From: Pseudoalteromonas rubra
GTDB taxonomy: Bacteria > Pseudomonadota > Gammaproteobacteria > Enterobacterales > Alteromonadaceae
NCBI RefSeq assembly: GCF_000967655.1
Contig: NZ_JXYA01000016.1
Span: 1-64,000, forward strand
Reading direction: 5' to 3'
DNA length: 64,000 nt
The position numbers and the translations under genes were made by a program. Below the pieces are notes generated by a model. It searched no databases. It was not told the DNA's origin and worked only from the letters and a program-made list of their open reading frames with translations. This document shows, one piece after another, positions 26,216-36,324 of the stretch (position 1 is the first letter of the stretch; every line of letters begins with the position of its first letter).

Positions 26216-27057
26216 TACCTATTTTTTAGCAAAACCTTGTCCAGCCAGGCTGAGCTGAGCAGGCGTTTAAGGTAACCCATCAGATAAGTTGGGAAGGTCA
26301 CATAATATCTCGGTTTAGCACGTTTTGCTGTGAGCGCATGCAGCAATTTTTCATAGACAGCCTCTGGCCCCAGCGTAAATTTTTGTGGTGTAGATTGAGC
26401 GTTCAGGCGAGTTAGTTGTGCCTCGTATTCGGTTTTGTGCGCGCTGTTTGCAATCTCAATGTGCTGCTCAAAGGCGAGGCGTGCATTGCGGCGAAATTCG
26501 GATACGATAGGACCTGGCTCTATCAGGCTTATCTGAACATTGGAGCCATTTAGTTCCATCCGCAGCGTATCTGTCAGTCCTTCAAGAGCAAATTTACTGG
26601 CATTGTAGGCGCCGCGATAGGGTAAAGCGACGAGCCCCAGCACAGATGAATTTTGAATAATGCGGCTGTCACCGCCGTGGGCCCTCATATGGGCAACCGC
26701 AAGACACGTCAGGGTATGCCAGCCAAATAAGTTTGTTTCAAATTGCGCGCGCAACACGTCCGTGGGCAAGTCTTCGACTGCGCCAGGCTGACCATAGGCA
26801 CCGTTGTTAAATAGGGCGTCCAGTTTACCGTCGCACAGTGCAACGGCCTCATCAAAGCCCTGTTTAATTGAGGCATCATCGGCCAGGTCCAAAATGATGC
26901 AAGGGATCCCTATTTCTTCAAAGCGTGCCAAGTGTTGAGGATTGCGCACTGAAGCCACAACGCGAAAGCCACCATCATGGAGTGCTTTTGCACAGTAATA
27001 GCCAATGCCGGTGGAGCATCCGGTGATTAAAATCGATTTTGTCATGTGTTTATCCAT
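26215..27057 (-). CDS. Short-chain dehydrogenase/reductase (SDR)
   Basis: 280 residues from ATG at 27057 (no clear Shine-Dalgarno; ATG at 27045 and GTG at 27069 are possible). Classical SDR: cofactor motif ITGCSTGIG (TGxxxGIG), LFNNGAYG (NNAG-type), catalytic Ser in IIQNSSVLGLV and the YNASK (YxxxK) pair. Uses NAD(P)H on an unknown alcohol or ketone. The C-terminal hydrophobic YVTFPTYLMGYLKRLLSSAW fits a membrane-associated subgroup. Its last codons touch the MITE-like element. Confidence 0.85.
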   Translation of the reverse strand: MDKHMTKSILITGCSTGIGYYCAKALHDGGFRVVASVRNPQHLARFEEIGIPCIILDLADDASIKQGFDEAVALCDGKLDALFNNGAYGQPGAVEDLPTDVLRAQFETNLFGWHTLTCLAVAHMRAHGGDSRIIQNSSVLGLVALPYRGAYNASKFALEGLTDTLRMELNGSNVQISLIEPGPIVSEFRRNARLAFEQHIEIANSAHKTEYEAQLTRLNAQSTPQKFTLGPEAVYEKLLHALTAKRAKPRYYVTFPTYLMGYLKRLLSSAWLDKVLLKNR

Positions 27058-27186
27058 GTTTTTTCGCACTGTAAAAAGTCAGCTCGCGATTAACTGTGAA
27101 TTTTTGTAGAATCACCGCACATTGTAAGTTGTTAATTTAAATATTGATATAATCATCATATCGATAGATAAAAATAAAGATTGTTT

Positions 27187-28977
27187 ATGAATTTAGGCAT
27201 TGTTTTGCTAAGTGCAACAGTAAATCTGAATGGTCATTTACCACCGTTACAAGACTGGCAAGGAAAAAGTGTTGGCCTGATGCAGGAGCAGGGACCACTC
27301 ACCACAGATTTTGAACTGAGCAAGGGCCTGGAAAGTCCTGACTATGCAAAAACGATGGCATTTATCGACCGTTTGGTTGCCGCAAACCCGACTCAGTTTA
27401 AGGCCCTTACTATAGGGCGCAGTGACGCAGGGCGCGATATTAAAATGCTGGTCGCCTCAGAAGCCAATCAGTTCAGTCCGGCGATGATAAAAAATAACAA
27501 TAAACCGACGTTACTGATCCAGGCTGGGATCCATGCGGGTGAAATTGATGGCAAAGATGCCATGTTTATGCTTTTGCGCGACATTGCAACTGGTAAACGG
27601 CGTGATATTCTGAACAAAGTAAACCTTTTGTTTATCCCCGTCTTGAATGTCGATGGCCATGAAAGGCGCAGTGCCTACAACCGCATTAATCAGCGCGGCC
27701 CTGCGCTCATGGGTTATCGTACTAATGGGCTGAACCTGAACCTGAATCGTGACTACACCAAACTCGATACCCCTGGCGTTCGGGCCATCATGCAAGTGGT
27801 TAATCAGTATCAACCCGCTATGTATCTTGATTTGCATGTAACCGATGGCGCTGATTATCAATATGATATCACTTATGGTTTTAACCCTAGTTTCGCCAGT
27901 GAATCACCAGCGGTTGCAAAAGTGCTTGAGCAGCACTTTACCCCAATGATAGACGAGAAGTTGCGTGAGCAGGGCCATGAGCCTGGTCCATTGGTATTTG
28001 TGATGGATAAGCGGGACTTCAAGAAAGGCCTTGCTGGCTGGGTTGCCAGTCCTCGTTTTTCAAATGGCTGGGCCGACATCAAGGCGTTGCCCAGCATCTT
28101 GCTGGAAAATCATTCACTGAAACCTTATAAGCAGCGTGTGCTGGGCACCTATGTTTTTGTCGATGGCGTCATAGACGCACTGGCTGAACATCAGCAAGCG
28201 CTGGCCAAAGCGGTTGAAACAGAGCAACACTTTGTCCCAGGTGAGCTGGTTGTTGAGCGTAGCTACGCAGAAAAGCCAGACCCAATTGCATTCAAGGGTA
28301 TTGCCTACAAGCGCTTTGAGAGTGCGCTGTCAGGGCAGATGGAGGCTAAGTATCTGGGAGAGCCTAAACTGTATGAGCAGCTGCCCGTATACTGGCAAAA
28401 AGTAGAAAAGCGCAAAGTAAAAGTACCCAATGCGTTTTATATTCCGCCAGCGTACACACATACAGTCGATAAATTAAAGCTACATGGCATCACTGTAGAG
28501 CAACTCAATACTGACGTGCTGGCTGATGACCTTGTTCAGCTTGCTATTAAATCCTATAAATTCGCTGATACACCTTTTGAAGGCCGTTTTCGTGTCAGCG
28601 CTGAGTTTGAGCAGCAAGCCGTGCCACCGACTCTAAATTTGTCAGGCTGGTATCGGGTGTCTACGCAGCAGGCAGGCGGAGAGCTTGCCACGCATTTGCT
28701 TCATCCGAGTGCTCCAGATTCGCTGTTTGCCTGGGGCGACTTCCCGGGTGTATTCCAGCGCACAGAGTACGTTGAAAATTATGCGCTTGAACCTTTTGCC
28801 CGGAAAATGTTAAAAGACAACCCGGCAATGGCTCTGGCGTTTGACAAGAAGATCAGCGAGGATAAAGCCTTTGCAAACGATCCTAAAGCGCGGATGGAGT
28901 GGCTCTATCAGCGCACGCCTTATTATGATCAGGCTTATTTGAAGTATCCGATCCTCATGTCCTTTAAGGAAAAATAA
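27187..28977 (+). CDS. M14-family zinc carboxypeptidase-like protein
   Basis: 596 residues from ATG at 27187 (an upstream TTG at 27181 is also in frame). Short hydrophobic N-terminus resembling a signal peptide, so likely periplasmic. M14 zinc site: His and Glu in AGIHAGEIDGKDAM (~116 and 119) and His in YLDLHVTDGAD (~217). The catalytic Glu is likely the one in ILLENHSLKPY (~310). Substrate-binding NLNRDYTK precedes. Long C-terminal half of ~250 residues unassigned. Its TAA is immediately followed by the ATG of the next gene, so the two are translationally coupled. Confidence 0.82.
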   Translation: MNLGIVLLSATVNLNGHLPPLQDWQGKSVGLMQEQGPLTTDFELSKGLESPDYAKTMAFIDRLVAANPTQFKALTIGRSDAGRDIKMLVASEANQFSPAMIKNNNKPTLLIQAGIHAGEIDGKDAMFMLLRDIATGKRRDILNKVNLLFIPVLNVDGHERRSAYNRINQRGPALMGYRTNGLNLNLNRDYTKLDTPGVRAIMQVVNQYQPAMYLDLHVTDGADYQYDITYGFNPSFASESPAVAKVLEQHFTPMIDEKLREQGHEPGPLVFVMDKRDFKKGLAGWVASPRFSNGWADIKALPSILLENHSLKPYKQRVLGTYVFVDGVIDALAEHQQALAKAVETEQHFVPGELVVERSYAEKPDPIAFKGIAYKRFESALSGQMEAKYLGEPKLYEQLPVYWQKVEKRKVKVPNAFYIPPAYTHTVDKLKLHGITVEQLNTDVLADDLVQLAIKSYKFADTPFEGRFRVSAEFEQQAVPPTLNLSGWYRVSTQQAGGELATHLLHPSAPDSLFAWGDFPGVFQRTEYVENYALEPFARKMLKDNPAMALAFDKKISEDKAFANDPKARMEWLYQRTPYYDQAYLKYPILMSFKEK

Positions 28978-29619
28978 ATGCAGGTAATTACCATACCCGT
29001 TACGCCATTTATGCAAAATTGCAGGATAATTTGCTGCCCAGTCACGGGTCGGTGTGCAGTGGTTGACCCGGGAGGCGATGTTGATAAACTATTGTCTGTC
29101 ATAAAGGAACGCGCACTCGATGTTGAAATGATTTTGCTCACTCATGGCCATTTGGATCATGTAGGTGCCAGTGAAACCTTATCTAACGCGTTAGGGGTTG
29201 ATATTGTCGGCCCGCAGCGCGAAGATAAGTTCTGGTTTGATGCACTGCCAATGCAAGCTCAGATGTTTGGCTTTGCACCACACGCAGCGTTTTTTCCGAA
29301 CCGCTGGCTAGAAGACGGTGACTGTGTTGAGCTGGGTGAATTAAAATTAGAGGTGCGTCATTGTCCTGGCCACACGCCGGGCCATGTGGTTTTTTATGAA
29401 CCACAAAGCGCCACTGTGCTGGTGGGGGATGTGTTGTTCAAAGGGTCGGTAGGCAGAACGGATTTTCCGAAAGGGGATGCGGCACTGTTAAAGCGCTCTA
29501 TTGAAACTCAGTTATTCACGTTGCCAGAGGCAACGCGGGTAATGAGTGGCCACGGGGAAGATACCTCGATTGGTTATGAACAGCGCCATAATCCTTTTAT
29601 GAGCGGGCGGTTTGGCTGA
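28978..29619 (+). CDS. Metallo-beta-lactamase-fold hydrolase, glyoxalase II / YcbL type
   Basis: 213 residues, no signal peptide. Binuclear zinc motif THGHLDHVG (HxHxDH), a second His in RHCPGHTPGH, Asp in LVGDVLFKGSVGRTDF and the final GHGEDTSIGYE are as in the YcbL/glyoxalase-II-like group, which splits thioesters such as S-lactoylglutathione. Start codon abuts the stop of the M14 peptidase gene, suggesting coupled expression though no functional link is known. Confidence 0.85.
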   Translation: MQVITIPVTPFMQNCRIICCPVTGRCAVVDPGGDVDKLLSVIKERALDVEMILLTHGHLDHVGASETLSNALGVDIVGPQREDKFWFDALPMQAQMFGFAPHAAFFPNRWLEDGDCVELGELKLEVRHCPGHTPGHVVFYEPQSATVLVGDVLFKGSVGRTDFPKGDAALLKRSIETQLFTLPEATRVMSGHGEDTSIGYEQRHNPFMSGRFG

Positions 29620-29673
29620 TAACTGAGTCTATCGGCACTTTATTCATTTAACTAATTAAAAATTAAGAAAAAT

Positions 29674-30132
29674 ATGTCATTAAATCAGGTTGATCGTCAA
29701 ATACTCGCGCTGTTACAGCAAGATGCAAGTCTGTCTACGGCTGAAATAGCCGATAAAGTGGGGCTGTCACAGTCACCGTGCTGGCGCCGCATTGCGAAAC
29801 TCGAGCAAGATGGGTATATCAAGGGCAAAGTTGCTTTGTTAGATGAAAAGCAGCTTGGTTTCGATATGCTGGTTTATGCCCACGTAAAACTATCAAACCA
29901 TGGCCGTAATAACCTTTCTGAATTCGAAAAGTTGATTATGAGCTATGATGAAGTCACTGAGTGCTATACCATGGCAGGCACAATGGACTTTATGTTGCGC
30001 ATTATTTCGCGTGGTATAGAAGGCTATGAGCAATTTGTCAGAGACAACCTGCTTAATCTGGAATATGTTCAGGAAGTACACTCAAACGTCACCATGACGT
30101 GTGTTAAGCGGACTACAGCCCTGCCAATCTGA
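29674..30132 (+). CDS. Lrp/AsnC family transcriptional regulator
   Basis: 152 residues, the standard length. N-terminal winged helix-turn-helix (QVDRQILALLQQDASLSTAEIADKVGLSQSPCWRRIAKLEQDGYI) with the family's SxxxxWRR segment, then the RAM ligand domain (VTECYTMAGTMDFMLRI). Such regulators sense amino acids. It stands alone between the hydrolase gene and a SulP transporter gene, ending in a strong terminator, so its target cannot be read from context. Confidence 0.9.
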   Translation: MSLNQVDRQILALLQQDASLSTAEIADKVGLSQSPCWRRIAKLEQDGYIKGKVALLDEKQLGFDMLVYAHVKLSNHGRNNLSEFEKLIMSYDEVTECYTMAGTMDFMLRIISRGIEGYEQFVRDNLLNLEYVQEVHSNVTMTCVKRTTALPI

Positions 30133-30180
30133 TTGTCATACATCAGACCCGAAACTCAACTATAATGTATCACATTTGTT

Positions 30181-30216
30181 AAAAGCGCTGGATTTTGCTA
30201 GGATCCAGCGCTTTTC
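30181..30216 (+). terminator. Rho-independent terminator after the Lrp-type regulator
   Basis: AAAAGCGCTGGAT and ATCCAGCGCTTTT pair perfectly (13 bp) around TTTGCTAGG, followed by TCTGTC. Confidence 0.85.
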
Positions 30217-30244
30217 TGTCGTAGTAATAATCTTGGGGATTTAA

Positions 30245-31801
30245 ATGTTTAATCTAATAGGCAAAGCGCCCAGCTCTGCTAAGAGCGACATACTGTCAGG
30301 ATTGACCGTCGCTCTGGCGTTGGTACCTGAAGCTGTCGCATTTGCGTTTGTCGCGCATGTCGATCCATTAGTCGGCTTATATGCCGCGTTCATCGTGGGC
30401 TTAATCACCTCAATTTTTGGTGGTCGTCCGGGTATGATTTCTGGCGCAACCGGCGCGCTGGCGGTTGTGATGGTCAGCCTGGTGATTGAACATGGTGTAG
30501 AATACCTGTTTGCGACTGTGCTGCTTATGGGGGTACTGCAGATCCTCGCTGGCGTGTTTAAACTGGGTAAGTTTATTCGCATGGTACCGCATCCGGTGAT
30601 GCTGGGCTTTGTGAATGGTCTGGCGATAGTCATCTTTTTGGCTCAGCTTGGCCAGTTTAAAGTAATGGATGAGTCTGGCACATTACAATGGATGCAGGGG
30701 CAGCAGCTCTACATCATGGCTGGTCTGGTCGCCCTGACTATGGCAATCATTCATTTTCTGCCAAAGCTGACGACGGCTGTACCTTCCAGTCTGGCCGCCA
30801 TTCTGGTGGTTACAGGCTTGGTGATTGGGCTTGACCTTGACACACGCAACGTACTGGATTACCTCAAAGACATGAGTGGTAATTTGGATGCGACCATTGC
30901 TGGTGGTTTCCCTGAATTCCACATTCCTCAGGTTCCCTGGACCTGGGAGACCTTTACCATTATTTTCCCGTATGCCCTTATTCTGGCCGCCATTGGTTTG
31001 ATTGAATCACTGCTGACATTGACCCTGATTGACGAGATCACAGAAACTCGAGGTCATTCGAACAGAGAGTGTATTGGCCAGGGTGCCGCGAATATGACTT
31101 GTGGCGTTTTCGGCGCGATGGGTGGTTGTGCGATGATAGGTCAATCGATGATCAACATTAATTCTGGTGGTCGTAGTCGCCTGTCTGGTATCACAGCAGC
31201 AGTCCTGTTACTTGCATTTATCCTCTTTGCTGCCAGCCTGATTGAAATGATCCCGCTAGCGGCTCTGGTCGGTGTGATGTTTATGGTGGTACTGGGTACT
31301 TTTGAGTGGTCAAGCTTCCGCCTGATGAAGCGTATCCCTAAAAGTGATGCCTTTGTCATTGTGTTAGTGTCTGGCGTGACTGTGGTGACCGACTTGGCTA
31401 TCGCTGTGTGTGTCGGTGTGATTGTGTCTGCACTTGTCTTTGCCTGGGAGCATGCCAAGCATATTTACACCAGCAATTACATTGATGAGCAGGGCTCAAA
31501 AGTGTATGAGCTACACGGTCCGCTGTTCTTTGGCTCTGTAAAGAACTTTGCTGAGCTATTTGATGTTGCTAACGATCCGGCTGATGTGATCATTGAATTT
31601 AAGCACAGTCGTGTTGCTGACCACAGTGCGATTGAAGCCATTGATGCATTGGCCGAAAAGTACACTAAGGCTGGCAAGAAACTACACTTACGTCACTTAA
31701 GCCAGGATTGTCAGCAGTTACTGGCAAAAGCGGCTGACCTGGTAGAAGTGAATGTGATAGAAGATCCAAAATATAAAGTTGCGTCAGACAAATTGGCGTA
31801 A
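30245..31801 (+). CDS. SulP family anion transporter with STAS domain
   Basis: 518 residues; ATG behind TTGGGGATTTAA. About ten to twelve membrane helices with the SulP landmarks [22 protein letters not shown] near the N-terminus, [17 protein letters not shown], and [24 protein letters not shown] cytoplasmic STAS domain follows (from ~430; [22 protein letters not shown]). Members import sulfate, bicarbonate or dicarboxylates; the substrate cannot be told from sequence. Single gene with its own terminator. Confidence 0.9.
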   Translation: MFNLIGKAPSSAKSDILSGLTVALALVPEAVAFAFVAHVDPLVGLYAAFIVGLITSIFGGRPGMISGATGALAVVMVSLVIEHGVEYLFATVLLMGVLQILAGVFKLGKFIRMVPHPVMLGFVNGLAIVIFLAQLGQFKVMDESGTLQWMQGQQLYIMAGLVALTMAIIHFLPKLTTAVPSSLAAILVVTGLVIGLDLDTRNVLDYLKDMSGNLDATIAGGFPEFHIPQVPWTWETFTIIFPYALILAAIGLIESLLTLTLIDEITETRGHSNRECIGQGAANMTCGVFGAMGGCAMIGQSMININSGGRSRLSGITAAVLLLAFILFAASLIEMIPLAALVGVMFMVVLGTFEWSSFRLMKRIPKSDAFVIVLVSGVTVVTDLAIAVCVGVIVSALVFAWEHAKHIYTSNYIDEQGSKVYELHGPLFFGSVKNFAELFDVANDPADVIIEFKHSRVADHSAIEAIDALAEKYTKAGKKLHLRHLSQDCQQLLAKAADLVEVNVIEDPKYKVASDKLA

Positions 31802-31813
31802 TCTGATTTAAAC

Positions 31814-31838
31814 AAGCCCCTTTTGAGGGGCTTTTTCT
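31814..31838 (+). terminator. Rho-independent terminator after the SulP gene
   Basis: AAGCCCC-TTTTG-AGGGGCTTTTTCTTTT: 7-bp stem with T-rich tail. Confidence 0.9.
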
Positions 31839-31905
31839 TTTCTCAGTTGAGCTTTGCTCCGGTAAAAAACCAGCTTATTACATATTGCTACTGATGACCT
31901 ACATG

Positions 31906-32460
31906 TTATCGGATAGACTCCGTTATCAAAAACTCCTCTCGTAACAGTGCATATCTGTACTCATCTACCCAGCTGCCTTTGAAATAGAGGCTTTTTATAT
32001 AATGGGCTTCACGTCGAAAATGCAGTGCTTCCAACAACTTTTGAGCAGGTAAGTTGCGGGGATCAGTGAGTGCGCTCACGCGGTGAATGTCGTATTTCGA
32101 AAACAAATGGGGCAGCAGTATTCGAAGTGCATGTCTGGCTACGCCTCTGTGCTGTGATTCAGGTGCCAGTGTAAAACCAATTTCAACCTGCTGTTGTGGT
32201 AAAAAGTGCAGTGCCAGGTCACCAAGTAGCTCACCAGAGACGCGCCTGACGATTGCAATCTGAAACCACAGTCCGGGCTCTGTGAAACGGCTATAGTCCA
32301 TCGCCTGGAAAAGAGTTGTGGCATCTCTCAGCGTATAGTTTTCATCCCAGCTCTGAAATCGAGCCACCTCTGGGTTAGCTCTGTACCGGGCAAATTCTTT
32401 GAGATCTGACTCTTCAAACGGTCGAAGCAGTAGTGTGTTATCAGCGCATAGCATATCCAT
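31906..32460 (-). CDS. GNAT acetyltransferase, RimJ/RimL-like
   Basis: 184 residues. Starts LLLRPFEESDLKEFARYRANPEVARFQSW, the Acetyltransf_3 signature, then the acetyl-CoA-binding strand (VEIGFTLAPESQHRGVARHALRILLPHLF) and RVSALTDPRNLPAQKLLEALHFRREAH. Family members acetylate protein N-termini, antibiotics or small amines; target unknown. ATG preceded by GGGGACGTAT. Convergent with the SulP gene, separate from the kinase downstream. Confidence 0.85.
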   Translation of the reverse strand: MDMLCADNTLLLRPFEESDLKEFARYRANPEVARFQSWDENYTLRDATTLFQAMDYSRFTEPGLWFQIAIVRRVSGELLGDLALHFLPQQQVEIGFTLAPESQHRGVARHALRILLPHLFSKYDIHRVSALTDPRNLPAQKLLEALHFRREAHYIKSLYFKGSWVDEYRYALLREEFLITESIR

Positions 32461-32582
32461 ATACGTCCCCTGGTTGCTTTTATTTTGAAATTTATAACCT
32501 ATTTTGTGACATCATCAATAATATGGTGGCTCTGAAAACACGGCGAGAGCTCAGCACCAAAGGGCGTTATCGCACTACAGAG

Positions 32583-34799
32583 TCATTTGTTGTCTAGTGT
32601 TGAGGTATCTGACTTTGTCGTGCTTGACTGTGCCTGTACCTGCTTGTCCATTACTCGGGTAATGGTATCGAACAGCGCCTGCATATCAATTGGCTTGGCA
32701 ACGAAATCATCGAATCCAAGTGACAAATAGCGGCTGACATCTTCAGGGAGCACATTGGCTGTGATGGCTATGAGCGGTTTACGGTAGTCGGTATTTCTCA
32801 CTTGCTGGCAAACTTCTATACCATCCATCACCGGCATCTGAATATCGACAAAGAAAAGGTCGGGCTGCGCCTCAAAAAAGCAATCCATGGCCAGCTTGCC
32901 GTTATTGGCCAGGGTCAGGTTGGCGTGAGTCTTTTTCATCATGGCGGCAAATATCTGTTGATTGATCAGGTTATCCTCAGCCAGCAGCACATTGACACCG
33001 TTTAAGTCAGGTACTTGCGGCTGAGCTTGATTAGGTGAGTGCGGTGCTGTCGGCTTGGTACATAGCAGTGGCAAGCTAATTGTAAACTGGCTACCTTCAC
33101 CCGTGATACTACTGACGGTGACCTCACCGTGCATCAGCTCCACTAGTTGTTTAACAATCGCCAGTCCAAGCCCCGAGCCACCATATTTACGCGTGGTTGA
33201 ACTGTCAGCCTGCTGAAAATGCTTAAATAAGCTGGCGACCTGCGTAGCAGTCATACCAATCCCGCTATCACTGACAGCGATAACAAGCTGGGTTTTGTCT
33301 CCCTGCACGCTCAATGTAACCTGGCCCTGCTCAGTAAATTTAATGGCATTAGACAGCAGGTTGCGCAGTATTTGTTTAAGCCGCAAGGGGTCGGCAAGTC
33401 TGACTGATAACTGTGGCTTTAAGTCAGTGACCAATTTTAATTCGACTTGTTTGTCGCGGGCCAGGTGCTGGTATTCCTGAATTACTTCTTGGCATAACTG
33501 TAAGATGTCGACCGCGAGCACTTCGAGCGTGAGCTTACCAGCCTCCATTTTCGAAAAGTCGAGTATATCATTCACCAAAGCAAGCAGGGTTTGAGAGGAG
33601 GTATAGCCTTGCTCAACCAGCGAGCTGTCTTCCTGGTCTTGGTTATGTCGTCTAAGTAACTGGAACACTCCCAGAATGGCATTCATGGGCGTACGGATCT
33701 CATGGCTCATGGTCGCAAGAAACTGCGCTTTAGCCAGTTCAGACTGCTCAGCACGTACCTTTTCTTGCTTCAGTTGTGTCACCTGGGTATTAACGGTACT
33801 CACTAGTTTATTCAGCGTTTTTTGTAAGGTTTTTAGCTCTTCATACTCCAGGTTGGCATTATTTTGTTGATAGTTACCCGACGTCAGCGACATACAGTAT
33901 TTTTCAAGCTGCTTCATGGGGCTTGTTACCTTGCGGCTCACATAGGCCAGATACCAAAAGAGAATGATTAATACGCCCAGTGCCAGCAGGCCGCTTCTGA
34001 TAATGGCATACAAGATCTCTCGCGTATAAGCGCTGTGCTGGTGAGAAAGCGAGAGAGACAAGCTCAAGCCTTCATCCCCGCGTTCGTAAATCGGGTAGGT
34101 TGCATTGAGACCTTCCTCAAATGCGTTTCCCTCATCAAACCACAGTTGTTGATCTGAAAAGATGCGCAAAGATTCATAATCAGCCAGCTCAATGGCGAGC
34201 TGGCTGATATCCAGCTCGAAAAATAGCACGCTGGTGTAGCGAAAAGGGTCGATAAGAGAAGGCAGCGTTTGGCGCAGTGGCACGGCAATGAATAATGTCC
34301 CGCCATTTGTGTCGGTAATTCCCAGCTCCTGGTTGCTGATCAGCAACTTGCGCACCATTAGCTCACGTGCATTGGCATTGATCACAGCATTTGCATGCCC
34401 GATGATGGAGGGCGTGGCCCAGTGCAGGGTATAAAGCGGGTAGCCTTCGACAATATACGGCGAACCGTCGCTGATCATCACACTTTTTACCAAAGGAGAT
34501 GTGTAGACCAGGTCGCGCATTTCTTTGAGCGCATATTGCGTATACAAAAGGTTGAGGGGGAGTTCTGCCAGGATCCGGTGGTCACTGTAATGAGCGACCT
34601 GAAAAGTAAACTCGGCGAGCCTGTTTTTGATATCTAACGACAAACTGGTAGCGCGTTGTGCAACCGTGTCTGCGGCAATTTTATTGGCTTGTGTCCAGGC
34701 ACTGTAAGCAAAGTGAGCGAGGGCAATGGTCAGCAGGGCCAGAACCATTGCACCGACTTTAAGCTGTAATTCACTGACCAGGCTTTTTTTCTTGCTCAT
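32583..34799 (-). CDS. Hybrid sensor histidine kinase coupled to a solute-binding protein
   Basis: 738 residues. Membrane helix ~11-31, periplasmic sensor ~32-262 (unassigned, Cache-like in size), second helix ~265-288, HAMP-like linker and coiled coil, HisKA ([19 protein letters not shown], phospho-His ~368), HATPase ([20 protein letters not shown]), and a complete receiver domain (AEDNLINQQ, Asp in [21 protein letters not shown]). No HPt or DNA-binding output. The gene start overlaps the last 29 bp of the solute-binding protein gene upstream, implying a joint sensory unit. The partner that receives the phosphate is not encoded nearby. Confidence 0.88.
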   Translation of the reverse strand: MSKKKSLVSELQLKVGAMVLALLTIALAHFAYSAWTQANKIAADTVAQRATSLSLDIKNRLAEFTFQVAHYSDHRILAELPLNLLYTQYALKEMRDLVYTSPLVKSVMISDGSPYIVEGYPLYTLHWATPSIIGHANAVINANARELMVRKLLISNQELGITDTNGGTLFIAVPLRQTLPSLIDPFRYTSVLFFELDISQLAIELADYESLRIFSDQQLWFDEGNAFEEGLNATYPIYERGDEGLSLSLSLSHQHSAYTREILYAIIRSGLLALGVLIILFWYLAYVSRKVTSPMKQLEKYCMSLTSGNYQQNNANLEYEELKTLQKTLNKLVSTVNTQVTQLKQEKVRAEQSELAKAQFLATMSHEIRTPMNAILGVFQLLRRHNQDQEDSSLVEQGYTSSQTLLALVNDILDFSKMEAGKLTLEVLAVDILQLCQEVIQEYQHLARDKQVELKLVTDLKPQLSVRLADPLRLKQILRNLLSNAIKFTEQGQVTLSVQGDKTQLVIAVSDSGIGMTATQVASLFKHFQQADSSTTRKYGGSGLGLAIVKQLVELMHGEVTVSSITGEGSQFTISLPLLCTKPTAPHSPNQAQPQVPDLNGVNVLLAEDNLINQQIFAAMMKKTHANLTLANNGKLAMDCFFEAQPDLFFVDIQMPVMDGIEVCQQVRNTDYRKPLIAITANVLPEDVSRYLSLGFDDFVAKPIDMQALFDTITRVMDKQVQAQSSTTKSDTSTLDNK

Positions 34800-35973
34800 A
34801 ACTTATCGACTTTTCAACAATGTGTTGCATAAAATGGGCGGCCTGATGTTCGTCCAGAACACCTGCAAGATGACGTGTAAGGCCCTTTAACATGGCCTCC
34901 CAGACAAAGGCCATTTGTGCTTCGTTGGGCATGGGCTGAGCGTGTTCAAGGGTAGAAATGAGGGCCTCTACTTGCCTAATCCCTTGTATTTTTAGCATAT
35001 CTAGCGCACGTTTATCGACTGGAAGCGCATTGATGGAGGACCATAAATTGCTTTGCACTGGCAGCGATTGCAAAAACTCAGACAGTGTTCTGAGTTCGGC
35101 ACTTTTGCTACCAGATAAGGCGTTGTCGGGAAACGCCATAACGTGAGACGAAAAGTAAGAGCGCATAGGCTCACCACGCAAACTGGGTAGCTGCGCGACA
35201 CCCAGTTTATCGCCAAAATGTTCAGAGAAGCGCTGAAACATCCAGGAGCCATTAATGGTATAGGCAACTTCATCGGATAAAAATTGATTTACGGTGCAGT
35301 CGTAGTCGCACGCCACATCCAGCCAGATCTCGTCTTTAAGCGACTTATACCAGCGCAGGCCGTTTACCATCGCTGGTGTATCTAAGTTAGCGTTACCATC
35401 TATAATCAATGAGGTGCCGAAAGTACCCAAAAATGCTCTGTACCAGTACATCTCGTAATAGTTCCAGCTAATGTTAACACCCTGCTTTTGTTGTTGCGTA
35501 CGAAGCTGCTGCCAGCTGTGAGCAGGCTCACTGACGAGTGCGCGGTTATAGTAGAGCATCAAATGGTTGCCAAATACGATAGGCACCCCCAGTGTTGTGC
35601 CATTGGCTTTGATATTCTGGCGCACTTGCTCTATCAAATGCGTTGAGAGCCAGTTATCGGGTACTTCTGATAAATCAAGTGCCGTCAGCCCCATATAATC
35701 AGCTGGCACAATGATGCCATCGGGCAGGGCGTTATTGCTGGCCCTTAACAGGAGTTCGGATTTGAGCGAGTTGTTTTCGAATTCAACGACTTTGACCTTG
35801 ATGCCCGTTTTTCTGGTGAACTGTGCAAACAGAGGTTTGAAATCATAGTTTTCAAGGCCAATGGCAATGGTCAGCGATTTTTGATCTGGCTGCCTGGCAT
35901 ACCCCAGGCTGCTATAAAAGAATAAGCCTGTTATCAACAAAAACAATAAAGTGGTGCATAACCTGCCGGGCAT
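34771..35973 (-). CDS. Extracellular solute-binding protein, family 1 type
   Basis: 400 residues. Signal peptide (1-~26: MPGRLCTTLLFLLITGLFFYSSLGYA), then a two-lobe periplasmic binding fold: LTIAIGLENYDFKPLFAQFTRKTGIKVKVVEF, LPDGIIVPADYM, LGVPIVFGNHLMLYYNRALV and VAYTINGSWMFQRFSEHF, as in maltose/sugar-binding proteins of ABC importers. There are no permease or ATPase genes around. Instead its 3' end overlaps the hybrid kinase gene on the same strand, so it probably presents a ligand to that kinase rather than to a transporter. Confidence 0.85.
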   Translation of the reverse strand: MPGRLCTTLLFLLITGLFFYSSLGYARQPDQKSLTIAIGLENYDFKPLFAQFTRKTGIKVKVVEFENNSLKSELLLRASNNALPDGIIVPADYMGLTALDLSEVPDNWLSTHLIEQVRQNIKANGTTLGVPIVFGNHLMLYYNRALVSEPAHSWQQLRTQQQKQGVNISWNYYEMYWYRAFLGTFGTSLIIDGNANLDTPAMVNGLRWYKSLKDEIWLDVACDYDCTVNQFLSDEVAYTINGSWMFQRFSEHFGDKLGVAQLPSLRGEPMRSYFSSHVMAFPDNALSGSKSAELRTLSEFLQSLPVQSNLWSSINALPVDKRALDMLKIQGIRQVEALISTLEHAQPMPNEAQMAFVWEAMLKGLTRHLAGVLDEHQAAHFMQHIVEKSISYEQEKKPGQ

Positions 35974-36041
35974 GACCTTCCTTAGAATGTGATTAGCTAC
36001 CTAATTTATAGCAAAATATCAGGTCAGAGCAAACGGGTGAT

Positions 36042-36210
36042 ACGAAATCGTGCTTTAGCGCGTACTTTTGCGCAAGGTGAAATAAGCAAGTTTGGTGGTG
36101 TGAAATCGTGCATTAACGCGACTTTTACGCAAGGTGAAGTGAGCAAGTTTGGTGGTGTGAAATCGTGCTTTAGCGCGACTTTTACGCAAGGTGAAATGAG
36201 CAAGTTTATA
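36042..36210. repeat. 57-bp tandem repeat, about three copies
   Basis: Units begin near 36042, 36100 and 36157 and the last is partial. Units two and three are exactly 57 bp apart; the first has one extra base. Each holds GAAATCGTGC, CGCAAGGTGAA and AGCAAGTTTGGTGGT. Because 57 is divisible by three, a 75-codon frame (35989-36216) reads three 19-residue repeats (TFTQGEVSKFGGVKSC...), but that frame has no ribosome binding site and is probably not a gene. It lies between the solute-binding protein gene and the tRNA-Val array. Confidence 0.75.
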
Positions 36211-36250
36211 GGCTGAAGAATTGAAAATAGCGAGCGAAAGTTAATAATGA

Positions 36251-36292
36251 TTAGAGAGCGGTGGTGCTCTGACCAGCTGAGCTAGGGTCTTA
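36251..36292 (-). pseudogene. tRNA 5'-half remnant
   Basis: The minus strand reads AAGACCCTAGCTCAGCTGGT, then CAGAGCACCACCGCTCTCT, matching the acceptor 5' strand, D arm and start of the anticodon arm of the tRNA-Val genes nearby, and then stops. The CCGCTCTCT end is shared with the decayed tRNA at 36325, so both come from one altered copy. Confidence 0.7.
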
Positions 36293-36324
36293 CAGAAACA
36301 TGAGATTGAACTTGCGGAATAAGT

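Noticed and set aside
35989..36216. 75-codon frame reading 19-residue repeats
   Set aside because: No ribosome binding site; the periodicity comes from the 57-bp DNA repeat, and the unit has a one-base insertion in the first copy.
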